A stretch of 64,000 bases of DNA from Heterodera schachtii. Lineage: Eukaryota > Nematoda > Chromadorea > Rhabditida > Heteroderidae. Shown in pieces: positions 1-11,337 of the stretch (position 1 is its first letter; every line of letters begins with the position of its first letter). The stretch spans positions 2,174,578 to 2,238,577 of the forward strand of contig SIJG01000011.1 in the NCBI GenBank assembly GCA_023374025.1. Direction: 5' to 3'. The notes under the pieces are model-generated. The model was not told where the DNA came from and searched no databases. It saw only the letters and a list, made by a program, of their open reading frames with translations. The position numbers and the translations under genes were made by a program.

Positions 1-128
1 ATTGCATTTTATTTATTTTCAATAATTACCCTCTAAAAGGTACTTCCATTATGAGATAAATAAATGCTTATCAATTGAAAAGAATTCGGTATACAAGTGG
101 CTTGAGAGTTGCATCATTTCCAAATTGC

Positions 129-3126
129 TTATCGTCTGTGCCTTCGCTTCTCTTCCTCACTTCTCCGCCGTGTCCCTCGTTCTCTTTGTCCGGCACTTCT
201 CGATCGGCGCCTCCGTTCCTCCCGATCGTCGCCCCGGCTCCGATCACTTTTCCGATGGTGATGGTGTGCCCGGTGCCCATGGTGGTCGCGATGCTCTCGA
301 CTGTGCCGGCGGTGCCGTTGAGGCGATGGTGACTTTTTGTGCTGCCGAGGCGGTGGCGATGGTCGCTTCGCGGGCGGTGCCGAAGTTTCCGTGACGGAAG
401 TGCCTTTGGCTAAAGGGAAATTCGGCATTTTCGCTCGCTTTTAATTTGTAGAAATAATTCTCGTCACTTTTCTCTCGCTTCCATTGGAAGTTCTTGGACA
501 CCGACTGACTGAAGTCCACATGAATCCGACGATCTTAAGCAAACCATCATTCTATTGCAGATTTGTGAGAGAAATCAAAACAAGCAAAATTAAATATGCG
601 TCAGTAAAATAAAATTTAAAAAATAATTTTTGTTTTCAGGCCCCACTATTTCAACCCCGCTCCCCCGGTTTTCCTCGCATCGCCCCCCCCCCCCCCCTCC
701 CCAACAAATTATCCGTTTCTTAATGATCTTAATTGCTTTAATTAGGAAGGGCAATTATGCTTCGCTTTCTTTGCCCTTTGCCCACCGTCAATGAGCACAT
801 TGTCCATCTTCAAATAGGCGGCCTCGCACTGTTCCGGCTTTTCAAATTCGATGAATGCGTATTGAAGCGAAGCGGCGGTCCGACGGTCGCAAATCACTTC
901 GCAGCTGAGAATTTCGCCGAAGCGCGAGAAAATCACTTGCAAATCCTTAAGAGGAAAGACAAATGTTTTAAGATTTCTTTCAGTGTAGAAATTGGGTAAA
1001 AAAAAGAGAATTTAGTAAAAAAAAAAAAAAAAAGTTTGGCCACAAAAAATATGGCCATTTTCATTCAAAAAATAAGAAAACTGTTCGGAAAAGAAAGTAA
1101 CAACACGGAAAACGAGGTTTACCATGTTTTCCAGGGGTGCACTACATTTACCCCCTCCGTATCAGCTCCGCCCGAGTAATTAAAAAAAAATTACTAACAA
1201 TAACTTAGAAAACTTTCAAGAAAAAAGCTTAAAGTTTTTTTTATAAATTCTAAGAAAAAAAATTTTTCAAAAATTTTTATGGTGAAATACTAAGATTTTT
1301 CAAAAATTTTCCAAAAAATCGCTGAAAGATTCTAGAAATTTTTTTCGAGCTGCTTCCGTTTTCCAGCCCAATTGGAGCTAGCAAACAAAAAATTCCGGAA
1401 AGGCCCTCCTTTTCTTCAGTTTTCTTGTTGCATAATTAACTAATTGGCAAAATAACTGTGAATTTGTCTGTATTTTATCTCGGCATTTCCAAATTTCAAG
1501 AATAAATTGGCCCACCTCGCTGGTGGTCACCGGGTTCAATTTGCACACGAACAGCACATTGTCGGGCGGTCGTTCGTCCGCGTAGTGCAAATCGCCCACA
1601 ATTTCCAGAATCTGCGCCTGTGCCTTCATGTCCTTCACCTCCAACTCTTTGCGCAGCTCCTCCTCCGTTTTGCCCTCGTCCTCGTCGAGGCGTTCGTCCA
1701 ACGCAATTTGATTGTCCAACTGAACAAAGGAGGGGGGGGGGGGCATGAAAATTTGTAAAGAATATTTACAAAAAATAGGGAGTCAATTTGGAAAGGAAAA
1801 ACAAATAGAATAATCCGAATGCAAAAGTCAAAAATAAAGAGATGAACTGCTAGAGGAATTTACTGAGAAGAAAACCATGTGCATAATACACTTCATTTCG
1901 CCGTCATTCCATTTCGTTAAAATGTCAGGATTTAAAGTTTTTCCGAGAAATTTCAACGAGATGCTTTCAGTAATTTTACTATGTAAAAAATTGGGGTGAC
2001 CGGGAGGAAACAAAAGACATGCTCAAAGTAAAAGTGCCAATCCGACCTTAATCAAATCGATGGTGGGCGAAGGCGAGCGACGAGAGATGGACAGCCGAGG
2101 CGGGTCCTCAAATGGGTCTTCCAACACAATTGTGTGGGCAATGCTGAAATTTCAAAAAAAAAATGGTTGCAGTTTTGGCAATTAAATTAAATTTAAAATT
2201 GCTTTCGTTACATAAATTGGTAATTCGAATAGAAAATGTAAAAAAATTATTGACCGAATGTCCCGGTAGGGTCTGTTGTTTCGGTCCACTAATTCCTCAT
2301 TCAGTTTGGTCACTGTGTCCATGCCTTCGCCCACTTGGCCAAAAATGCAATGTTTGCCGTCCAAATAATCCAATTCGTCGCCCAAAGTGACGAAAAACTG
2401 CGAGCCGACCATTCCATCGCCGTTGTTCACCATCGACACAATGCCGCGCTGACTGTGCCGCAATTTGGGCACATTTTCCATTTCGATGAACCGTGCTTGC
2501 TCCCCAAAAAGAGTGCTGAAAGAGAAAGTATTACCCAAATTGTTTAAGGGAGAAAACCAACCCATAAATGGACTCGCCACCTCTTCCCGAGTTCGTTGGG
2601 TCCCCCGTTTGGGCGATGTAATTTGGCTAAATAAATTAATACAGTAAAATTAACGACTAGGAAAAAACAATTAATAATAAAACAATTGAATCGCATTTTG
2701 TATGTATTAAAATTACACAAATCGCCGTAGAATTTTTATAAATATGTTGAGGGTTATCAGAACAGTTAAATTTAGCTGGAAAAACATTGAAATAAAGTCT
2801 AGCTCCTTGAAAATTTCAAGGTTTTTTAATTTTTAGTTTATAAAAAAAATCGTAAAATTTGAACAAAAAAGCAATAAAATTGAAATTTTCTAGGGGACAA
2901 CGAAAAGGAAAAATGCCTAAAATCAACATGGTAAAAACTTAAGTTTGACCACATATAAATCCGAGCCCTGATAATAAGCAAAGCCAACCTCGATGGTGAA
3001 GAATTGGCAGAGATTATAATATTTGGTTTTGCAAAGTTTCAGGAAGTTCTTGCACGCATTTGGCCGCTCGTCGACGAAAAGGTCGATGACCAAGTCACCA
3101 AGGGTTGTTTCGATGAGCACGGCCAT
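129..3126 (-). CDS. PPIL4: Peptidyl-prolyl isomerase-like 4 (RRM cyclophilin)
   Basis: PPIL4-family proteins are nuclear spliceosome-associated cyclophilins that also carry an RNA-recognition motif. Eight exons on the minus strand agree in phase: 3126-2989, 2626-2562, 2515-2255, 2143-2047, 1719-1516, 945-786, 533-468 and 409-129, giving 423 residues. The protein opens [17 protein letters not shown], continues through [19 protein letters not shown] and [17 protein letters not shown] (cyclophilin domain, about residues 1-160), has a linker with DPFEDPP, then the RRM (about 215-300) with [28 protein letters not shown] and [17 protein letters not shown]. The tail after about residue 325 is Arg/Ser/His-rich, as in the family. 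The start follows a TTTACAG acceptor by a short leader, which would fit trans-splicing. Identity is strongly supported by order and spacing of both domains; only the exact end of exon 7 is a judgement. Confidence 0.93.
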
Positions 3127-3544
3127 GGGAATGTTTTTCAAACAACTGTAAACGGTAAATGTAATCGAAAATCTGAAAAGCAATAAAATTGCGTGGGTTT
3201 TTCAAACTAAACAATATATTGGCATTATGTTTTGGCGTTTTCTTTGAACCCAATTTAAAAATTTCCATTTTTCCTTCAGCAGCTGCTATGGTTCTGAGTT
3301 TGTGAATTTTGATTGCGATCGCGAAAAAATCAGTTTCTTAAAATGAAATGAAATGATGAATGAACTAATGAAAATTAGAGGTTTAGGTATTCCATTTATT
3401 AGAAATTGAATTTTTAGTTGAAATGTTTAAATACAAATTCCATATGGTAATACATGAATTGCCTTATGTTGGCTTTTGAATAGGGCTTATTGTTCATCCT
3501 TAATCTTTAGGACTGTTAGCACAAATTTGGTTAATTTTTTTTCG

Positions 3545-5676
3545 ATGGGAAATAAAGGAAAAAAGAATCGCCGGATGTGGTCAGGGATTAAGCCGTGAGT
3601 TAGGCAATTTTCGGCGCTATTTAAAAGAAGGGTGGTTTTGAATTTATCAAAAAGTAAAAACAATAGGGGGGACCCTTTTGTTTTGCAAAATTTTTTAATA
3701 TATAATCATGAAAAATTATTCCCTGGGGTTCTTGGCGCCATGACCTCGAATTAGATGTCTGATTCGTGATCAGCGACCTCTAAAACCCCGGATAACAAAA
3801 TTTCATGGTTTTTTATCACACAAAAAATTTTGCAAAACAATAGGGTCCCCCCTTTTGTTTTTGATAAAATTCAAAACCACCTTCTTTTAAATAGCGCCCA
3901 ATTTTCTTATATTTTCTTTGTCTGTATCTCTCTGTACTTTGCAGGGGTGACGAACATTTCACGCCAATTCCGGCCAACATCGGACTCAGTGAGGACCAGC
4001 GCAAATGGGAGGACCTTTCGTTTTGGCAGAGGGCGGAAAATTCGGAATATTTCCTAAGGGAGGGAAAGGAGCGTTGGCTGCGCGCATGCCTTCTGCTCAA
4101 TTCGCAGGAAGACTTCAGAATCGCGTACAAAAGTAATTTTTTGCTGTGTTTTCATTACAATGTTCCGAGTCCGAAATAATTTTTTTTTCGTAATTTACGA
4201 ATTTAAACTTTTAGTTTTTTCACCATTTCTTTGATACTGAAGTATCTATTTTCACGCAAACAGTTTTTCCGTCGCTCAATTTGCTTCAGTTCGATTTGCC
4301 CCAATCATTTTTAAACTTAACTCACCAATAATTTTCGAATGATACCAAATTCGTCAGGGTTTGGCATTTTTAAAAACCCTCCGTAAAAGTCAGGAGTGCC
4401 CACAGGACGACTTCAGAATCGCGTACAAAAATGAATTTTACTACATTTTCAATGCGAGGTTCCGAGTCCGAAATGATTTAGTTTTTTTTCCCCTAATTTC
4501 CGAATTAAAAAAATTCATTTAATTTTCCACTTCAGTCGGTCCGCCGGACCTTTACACGGACGAAGCGCTGGGCAATTTGGACACGCGCCAGCGAAGGGCG
4601 ACGCTCGATTCACTGAAAAAAATGCACCCGGGGATTCAGTTTCCGGAACCGTTGCAAAACTTCTCGCCCGAGCCGTTGGACCTGATGTACGGGCTGGTGA
4701 TGCTGAAAGACCTGAGCTTGGAGCAGTTGCTGTTGTACGTGCAGCCCGGCTCCTATTTCTACCCGGATTCACCGACCGACGAAAGTTCGTTTTGACAAAA
4801 AAAAAAGGGGGGGGGGGGAGGCAGATGCCCAAAATGGGTTCAAACTTACGTTTTTCAATCCCTGATAGCAATATAAGTGATAGAAAGGAGAGCAGCTCGT
4901 TTGCCCCCCCCCCCGAGAAATAATAAAAAAAATTTTTACTAACTTAAAAATTTCATGAAAAAATTTTAATTTTATGGTGAATTACTAATATTTATGAAAA
5001 AGTAGAGTCAAAGGAGATGCAGTTTTTCGGACTACAATTAATAGACCGGGTTTAATTAGCATGGGAAATGGGAATTTAAATAAATACCTTAAAAATCTGT
5101 GCCTTTTTAGTGATAAAGTATCAGTTATAAGCAATTCTATGTTGCCCTTTTTCAGTAAATGAGATGGTCCAGCAGTCCAAGTGGGAGGAGAAGGAAGGAC
5201 GACGCTACAATTGGACTGATTCCAATTCCATGCCATTCGCCGATTGGGAAGTCGGGGCGAAAGTGCCCAAAACGACGACGCCGCCTCCGGCACAACCGCC
5301 GCCGCCGCCAATTTTTGCCGAGTCACAGAAAGACAAACTGTAAGCAGTCAAAGTCACTACTGCAAATTTGTGCAACTTTCCAACATTTAGTGTGAAAAAA
5401 CACGTGGAGAAGGAAAAGCCGACGGTCGAAAATGAGCGAAAAACGACGACGGCGGCGCCGGAAGGGGCGCCGGACACTCCGTCCGGTTTCGGTGGCATTT
5501 TGCGTCAGAAAGCGGCGGCGAAGCCCAAGAAGAACGTACGCTGGTCGACGCTCATGATGATGAGTGACGGCAACAAAGTGCAGCTGGTGGCCAGCGGCTT
5601 CCAAATGGTGGACAATGAAAGTGTTCGGATGGCGATGGACGCGCCGTTGGACGACGACGGATGGGAGGACCTTTGA
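3545..5676 (+). CDS. Unrecognised protein with candidate PP1-docking motif
   Basis: I do not recognise the family. Five exons agree in phase (3545-3594, 3945-4132, 4536-4784, 5156-5339, 5391-5676), giving 318 residues. Residues 1-16 are basic (MGNKGKKNRRMWSG); about 17-160 look like a compact folded domain rich in Trp, Leu and Glu (KWEDLSFWQRAENSEYF, ERWLRACLLLNSQEDFRIAY); a proline-rich linker (PPPAQPPPPP) follows; the C-terminal exon holds KPKKNVRW, close to the RVxF/W consensus by which regulators dock on protein phosphatase 1, and ends in an acidic DDDGWEDL. No signal peptide or membrane segment is visible. Intron 1 contains an inverted-repeat element. Exon 1 rests on a good GTGAGT donor and phase match, so the start is likely but not certain. 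The PP1 link is only motif-based. Confidence 0.75.
3613..3899. repeat. Inverted-repeat (MITE-like) element in intron 1
   Basis: Two arms of about 80-95 bp lie in opposite orientation: the left arm (3613-3706) beginning GGCGCTATTTAAAAGAAG and the right arm (3822-3899) whose reverse complement begins GGCGCTATTTAAAAGAAGG. They are nearly identical apart from small indels. The loop contains GATTCGTGATCAGCGACC, a core also seen near 7000, and in related form at 6610 and 19680. It sits wholly inside the first intron of the 3545-5676 gene. No coding capacity is seen, so a non-autonomous DNA transposon relic is the likely explanation. Confidence 0.8.
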
Positions 5677-8600
5677 AAGTGGCGAAACAATGGAAAAATC
5701 GATAGGGAGTGCCAATGCGACAATTATGCCGGAGTTTCTTTCAACAATTTTTGTCCGTTTATTTCTCATTATGGTTTTTGCAATTAAAAATGGAAATTTC
5801 GCCCCTTTTTAAATAATTTTGCCATAAAATTCTAGGATTAATTTAAAAATTTCTCCTCTCCCCGCGAAATAAAAAACTTTAGAAGAAATCGACAATTTTT
5901 GAAAATTTAACAATTTTTGATAAATTAAATTTCCAAAAATTTTCTAGGCGGCGCCTGATGACACCGTCGGACCCTCATTCTACCATTTTTAAATCAAAAT
6001 GCAAAATGGCATAACTCTTAAAATTAATTCATAAAAGAATAGGTACTTCATCTTTTTGGACAAAATCTGTTAAGCAATCAATATTTTCAAAAAAAATTTT
6101 GAAAAAGCGCGGCGCAAAAATAAATAAAAATATTATTGTTGTGGAGCGGACTCGAACCTCCGCTCTTTTCCCCTTTACTTTCACAAAAACCACTGATGAC
6201 CACATAAGTAATTATTTTTTGAACTGGGAGTCCAAAATTGACTCGGTGTGTTCATGTGCCGCTAGACTCTAAAAAAAATTTCGAAATTTCCTAAAACCCT
6301 AAATCCTGCACTGGATCCCGCAAATTAAATTAATACAGCGGGATCACGCCCGCAAAAAATTTTGAGTCTCAATCCTGCAGCGGGACCCGTAATTTTGAAA
6401 TTTTCGAGTCTAATTATTTTTATTTATTTTGGCGCCAAACCAAAAATTTAAAAAATAAACAAAAAAAAAATGACAAAACAACAAAACATTAATTATATAG
6501 GCTAATTCGCCGTTAATGTCGGTAATCATGTACTTTATTGGTCCCTAAAAAAAGAAAAAAAAATAGTTTTATGCGATTCTGAGTAGTAATCGGTGGTTTT
6601 CGGGGGCGTTGATCACGAATATGACATCCATTTGGACCTATTTAGAATCCCGAACCCGAATTCGAACATTTTTTTAATAATTTTTTAAAAATTGTTAAAA
6701 ACATCTTCCCTGGTGTTTTCGGGATCGCTAATCATTAATTTAACTTCAGTTTTGGTCAATGCCGAAACCCGGACCCGAATTCGAACAAAAGGAGAAAATT
6801 AATTTTTTACCAAAATTCACATTTATTGTCCCAAACCAATTCAAATGGACGGAATATAATAGAAAATAAAAATTCACGGCAATTTAGTGCATTCGAATCG
6901 ATTTTGGCCAATACATGTGAATTTTGATGAAAAATTAATTTTCTCCTTTAGTTCGAATTCGAGTTCGGGGTTAGAAATAGGTCGAAATTGATGACATATT
7001 CGTGATCAGCGCCCCCGAAAACCCCCGAGTACTACTCAGAATCGCATAAAACCCTTTATTTTTTTCTTTATTTTTTAGGGACCAATAAAGTACATGATTA
7101 CCGAAAAAAGTCGACCGAAAAAGTAGCGTTAGTTGAGTTCGAAAAAAATGTGATTTCTCACATTGATTCATTTAAATAATTAAAAGAAAAAAATTTCGAT
7201 TTACTTTTTAATGTCCATTTGATAAGAAAATAAATATATGTACATTCTTATGCAGAGTTTGTTAGATGTGTTAATTTTCAGAATCGTATGGAATTCCGGG
7301 GAGGTTAGTTTTCTAAAAATTAAAAGAACGAGGTGCCGAATTTTCAGTTTTGTCCGATTTGGTGTGTACGGATATTTCGTTTAATTTACTGGGCATGTCA
7401 AGGTTTCATGTTTATTTAGACAACCAGTTCCTTTATCCTTTAGGTATCTTTCTTTTCATGTAAATGTATTTCGCCCTTTAGGCATTGGAGGCGCCCTTTT
7501 TGAGTTAGTGGGCGAAATGTCCTGCTGTAGGAGAAAAATCATATTTTAAATTGTAAAAATCCGATTTTGTGTTGGTTGGCGCAATGTCATTAATAAAAAT
7601 CAAAAAAAAAAAAAATTTATCAATGCTCTGGTTTGAAAAAACAACAACTTTGTTATTTTGAAATCTGTCACAATGGGATTATCGGTATATTGATAAGTCA
7701 ATTCTCCGGTTTCCAAATTTAATATATTTATCAGCACAAATAAACAGATTTTTTTTGCGAAAAAATAAATTGGCCAAAGCCCAATAAGAATGAAGACTTT
7801 TCCCGTTGTTAGTGCATTTTCCATTTTCACAACACTCAAATTTATTGCGTCTTTCTCTCTCCCACTCTCTCTTTCTTTTCTCTCTCTCTCTCTGTGCCCT
7901 CTCAATGTCTCTCACTCTTTCGCTGCCTGTTCCAACACCAATGATCGACTTAAAAGCCAAAGTCCGCCCACTTTCCCTGTCCCGACCGCACGTTCGCGAC
8001 CCAATTCATCCATCAACGGGCAGCAGACGGTCGGACGGATTGTCACCCAAACGATGATGACTCATCCATCCTCTGCCTTCCCCGTCCTCTCTGTTTTCTA
8101 TTGTCTCTCCCAATTTCTTTGACCCTTTTCCTCCGCTATTTCGCCGATGAAGGCTTTCTCTCTCTCCTTTCTCTCTTAAATGGCACAGTCTTTCTGTGCT
8201 GGGGAGGGAGCCCAACTCCGACGACAGTCACACACCATACAACACACACAACAGCCGACCCATCGTCGTCGTCACACCCATTCAGCCAACACAATGATGG
8301 GGGGGGGGGGGGAAAGGGAACGACGATGGCGAGAGAGTTGGCAATTGGTGGAGAGTGGCATCGATCCATTCGCCTTTCCCTTTTCGCTTCTCAACCACAC
8401 CCATCCAAAACGTCCGACCATCCCCCGCTCACACAGCACCACCACCCATTCACATTCATTCTTCATTTAGTCCTCTTCGCCCAACAACAACCAGTCCTGT
8501 TGGATGGATGGAGGAGAGACAGCGACGGACGGAGCAGCGATCTCCGCCAACGCTAAAACAGGCTAATGGGGTGGGGGGGGGGAGTGAGCGAGGGGCGCCG

Positions 8601-9756
8601 CTGCTAGGCCCACCACTTTGTGCGATGATGAAATAGACATCACATCCCCGCGGGGAAGCGTCGTCACAAATTTTGGGTCCAACCACCACAGCAGAGCATT
8701 TCTGTGCCCACTGCCTGTTACGAAAGTGGCAGTCCTCTGCTCCGTCTGCCCCTTCTTTTTCTGCCTTTTTCCCCGAACAAACACCTCCCAGGCTGTTCCT
8801 CACAGACACAATTCATCCCTTCCCAATTCCACAAAGAAGGGATGGTGAATGGGGGACGCGGTTTCCCATGGCGATTCATCCAAAATCAAATTCACCCCCC
8901 CCCCCCCCCGCCGCTCGCGTCCCTTCCGTTCTTTACCCTCCTCCCCCCGTCATTATATTCCTGAAGAACGAAGAACTGACGACTATGGAAAAGGGTGCAA
9001 AGTGGGGGGAAACGGGGAAAAACAACAACCGATGAATTCTTTCAAATCCAATCGATCCTCTGAGAATGCATTCAATATGTTTGTGAAATATGCGACGGGT
9101 ATAACTGAAAAGGAAAAGGGGAGGGGCAAATGAACCGACCGATGACGCCAAATTGACGTCATCCCATTAATTTTGCAAAAGAGAAGGACATGGCATGTAA
9201 AGCAGAAAGGGAAGTGTTGCGTTTCCATTTATTTGCAAAATGCGCGTAAAAGGAAAAATTGGATTAGAAAAAGCTAAATTTGAAATTGGAAAAAAGGAAG
9301 TGGAAAGCAACTGATGCGGAACACCCATCCATTGAGAGGAATTAGTTCCAACCAAATCAATTAGGAAATTCGAAAAGGAGGGTTCAAAATTAAATTGAAT
9401 ATTTTAAATAAAATGAAATAAATTGGCAATTGGCGTTTTGTAATTTAAATTTAACTAGATTTCGAAATAAAAAATTGTTAAAGTTAGGTGTGGTGGTGCC
9501 AAAAATCTTTTGTTGTGTCTCTTCGTTTGGTCACTATGCGAAATGATTAGAAACTTAAAGAAAAGGAAACCCATAAAAATTATATTAAGTTCGGCCTTAA
9601 ACTTACAAAACAATGAAATCTGTTGATGTTGTCGCTTTCATTTATTCTATCTTTGCATTTTTTGTCGCGCTTTTTAACCTCTTTTTGTGAATGCCACTTA
9701 CATTGGATCACTTAATTGAATTCATTTTCCTTTTTTATTATAGCACTTAATTAATT
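5677..9756. other. Long non-genic stretch
   Basis: About 4 kb without a convincing gene. The first part is AT-rich 3' flank (AATAAA near 5867), followed by the inverted-repeat element at 6521-7102. From about 7840 to 8960 the plus strand is CT-rich, with a (CT)n-like block near 7846-7915 and G or C homopolymer runs near 8308 and 8898. Open frames here run on both strands at once and consist of low-complexity Ser/Pro/Leu or Arg/Glu strings, as expected from skewed DNA rather than coding sequence. Unfound 5' exons of the gene at 9757 cannot be excluded. Confidence 0.6.
6521..7102. repeat. Large inverted-repeat element with ~150-bp arms
   Basis: The left arm (6521-6667) starts GGTAATCATGTACTTTATTG; the right arm (6951-7102) is its reverse complement with a few differences. 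Shared stretches include TTTTATGCGATTCTGAGTAG, TTTTCGGGGGCG and GATCACGAATATG. An inner inverted pair is nested inside, around GGAGAAAATTAATTTTT (about 6790 and 6945). No transposase is present. The structure suggests a foldback or MITE-type element, and its core recurs elsewhere in the window. Confidence 0.85.
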
Positions 9757-11337
9757 ATGCCTTGCCAATTGCCTAATGAAATTGCGACGGTCACTGACGA
9801 CGTGTTTTCGTATATGTGCAATTTGGCAATGGAAAAGTGTTCGAAAAAGGCCGATAAAAAGAAGGCCTCGTGTGGTGGGGCAGCAATGCGGAAGAGGTGA
9901 GAGACAAAAGGGGACGGGAGAAGGCAAATCGGGTGACTATAATTTCACCATTTGGCTCTAAATTTATCCTTTTTGAATTCCATGCAATTGTTTTGGAATA
10001 GCTTTTACTAATTTCGAATTTAATTTTACTCTCGTTTTTAGACTTTTGATCAAAAACTTCGTGGCACAAATGCTCGCGCAGGATCGCAACTCGCGAGAGC
10101 TGTCGTCACCAACTTCTGACTGTTCTTCCCATTTGAATCAGGTGAGCTAATGAGTGTAGTTAGTCAAAAAAGGCGGTCAGCCCATTTATTATTTCACGTT
10201 AATGATTTTTTGTGTTATAAATAAGCGACAGCAACAAATTAAATTTTTAGACCTTCGACGAGTCGTTCGACTTTCCGTCGTGTCAAAGCGGCGCGAATGC
10301 AGTGGACCAATTTGGAGACGACATGGAAATGGACGCCATCGGAGAGGAAGTTAGTGAACAATTCTTATAAAACTGGCAAATTTAACTTGCTATTCCTTGT
10401 ATAACCGGCGAAAATCAGCCAAAAAAATTTTATAATTCATTTGAAAAATGCGTAGCCCCCCCCCCACCGAAAGCACAATATTAGAGTTTCACAAATTAGG
10501 CGCAAATTTCTTAACAAATTTCACTCGAATACAATTTTTTGTCGCCACTGCCAGACCTTTCCTCCATACATTACCGTTAAAATGGTCTTTTTCAAAAACT
10601 AACTGGGAGAGGGTCTCTTTCGGTTTTCATTTTCAGAAAGGTCACTTTTTTCTCGCTTTTTCTATTTTATTTATTATACAACAAATGTGGATTAAAAAAA
10701 GCTTGGAATTGAAGTCCGAGTTACTTTTTGAAAACAATTAAAAAGTTTTTTAAACCTTGCTTCTTTATTATTATTAATTAGTTTTGGTTTGCAGGTTCCA
10801 TCCAATGCGACAAACGATGCCTTTCTGTGCCTGGACCAGCCGTCCTCGTTGCTGACCGACTTGGACGACGTTTCGTGCGACCCTCAGCAGCAGTGCCATT
10901 CATCGCGCAATCGGAAGCGGCCCTGGTCGTTGGTGTTCTCTGGCGACGCCACCGCCACGGGTGCTGACGCTGTGCCGATGCCGTCGCTGTGTTCGATGGG
11001 TGTCGTCGTCGACCAGTACAACCACCACCACCTGAGCAACACCAACAACAGTGTTGTCGACATGTTCACGGCTGCAACTTCTGCTCAGCACCACCACTTC
11101 ATCAACACCACCGCAAACAACATCAGCAACATCAACAACAACGGCGTTCTCCACTCGTCGGCTCCTCCGCTGTTGTCGCCGCTGTGCTGCGGCATGCTGC
11201 AGATGAGTCCGTTCGGGTCGGCGACTGCTGCTGGCGAGGCCATGCTGCTCAATGGTGGTGTTGGCAGCACCGGTGCCGGTGGTGTTGGCACGGGTGGACG
11301 AGTGGAGCAGCCGATGCTCAAACGGGTCAAGCTTTAA
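9757..11337 (+). CDS. Unrecognised, probably nuclear, His/Asn-rich protein
   Basis: No family recognised. Four exons agree in phase (9757-9896, 10042-10141, 10251-10349, 10795-11337), giving 293 residues. The N-terminal third contains TDDVFSYMCNLAMEKC, a lysine patch, and KRLLIKNFVAQMLAQDR, which looks like two amphipathic helices; the middle is acidic (TFDESFDFP, DDMEMDAIGEE); then come NRKRPWSLVFSGD and a long low-complexity stretch rich in His, Asn, Ala and Gly; the protein ends PMLKRVKL, a basic patch that could act as a nuclear signal. There is no signal peptide or membrane helix. The ATG lies 14 nt after a TTATTATAG acceptor, consistent with trans-splicing or a 5' UTR intron. The organisation resembles a transcriptional co-regulator, but that is inference. 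Confidence 0.75.

Noticed and set aside
6138..6175. tRNA-like sequence (GGTTCGAGTCC on the minus strand)
   Set aside because: Only a 6-bp stem with an 8-base loop forms; no acceptor, D or anticodon stems can be paired around it.
7790..8640. Overlapping open frames in the CT-rich spacer
   Set aside because: Composition mirrors the (CT)n and poly-G/C bias; no start context or conserved motif.
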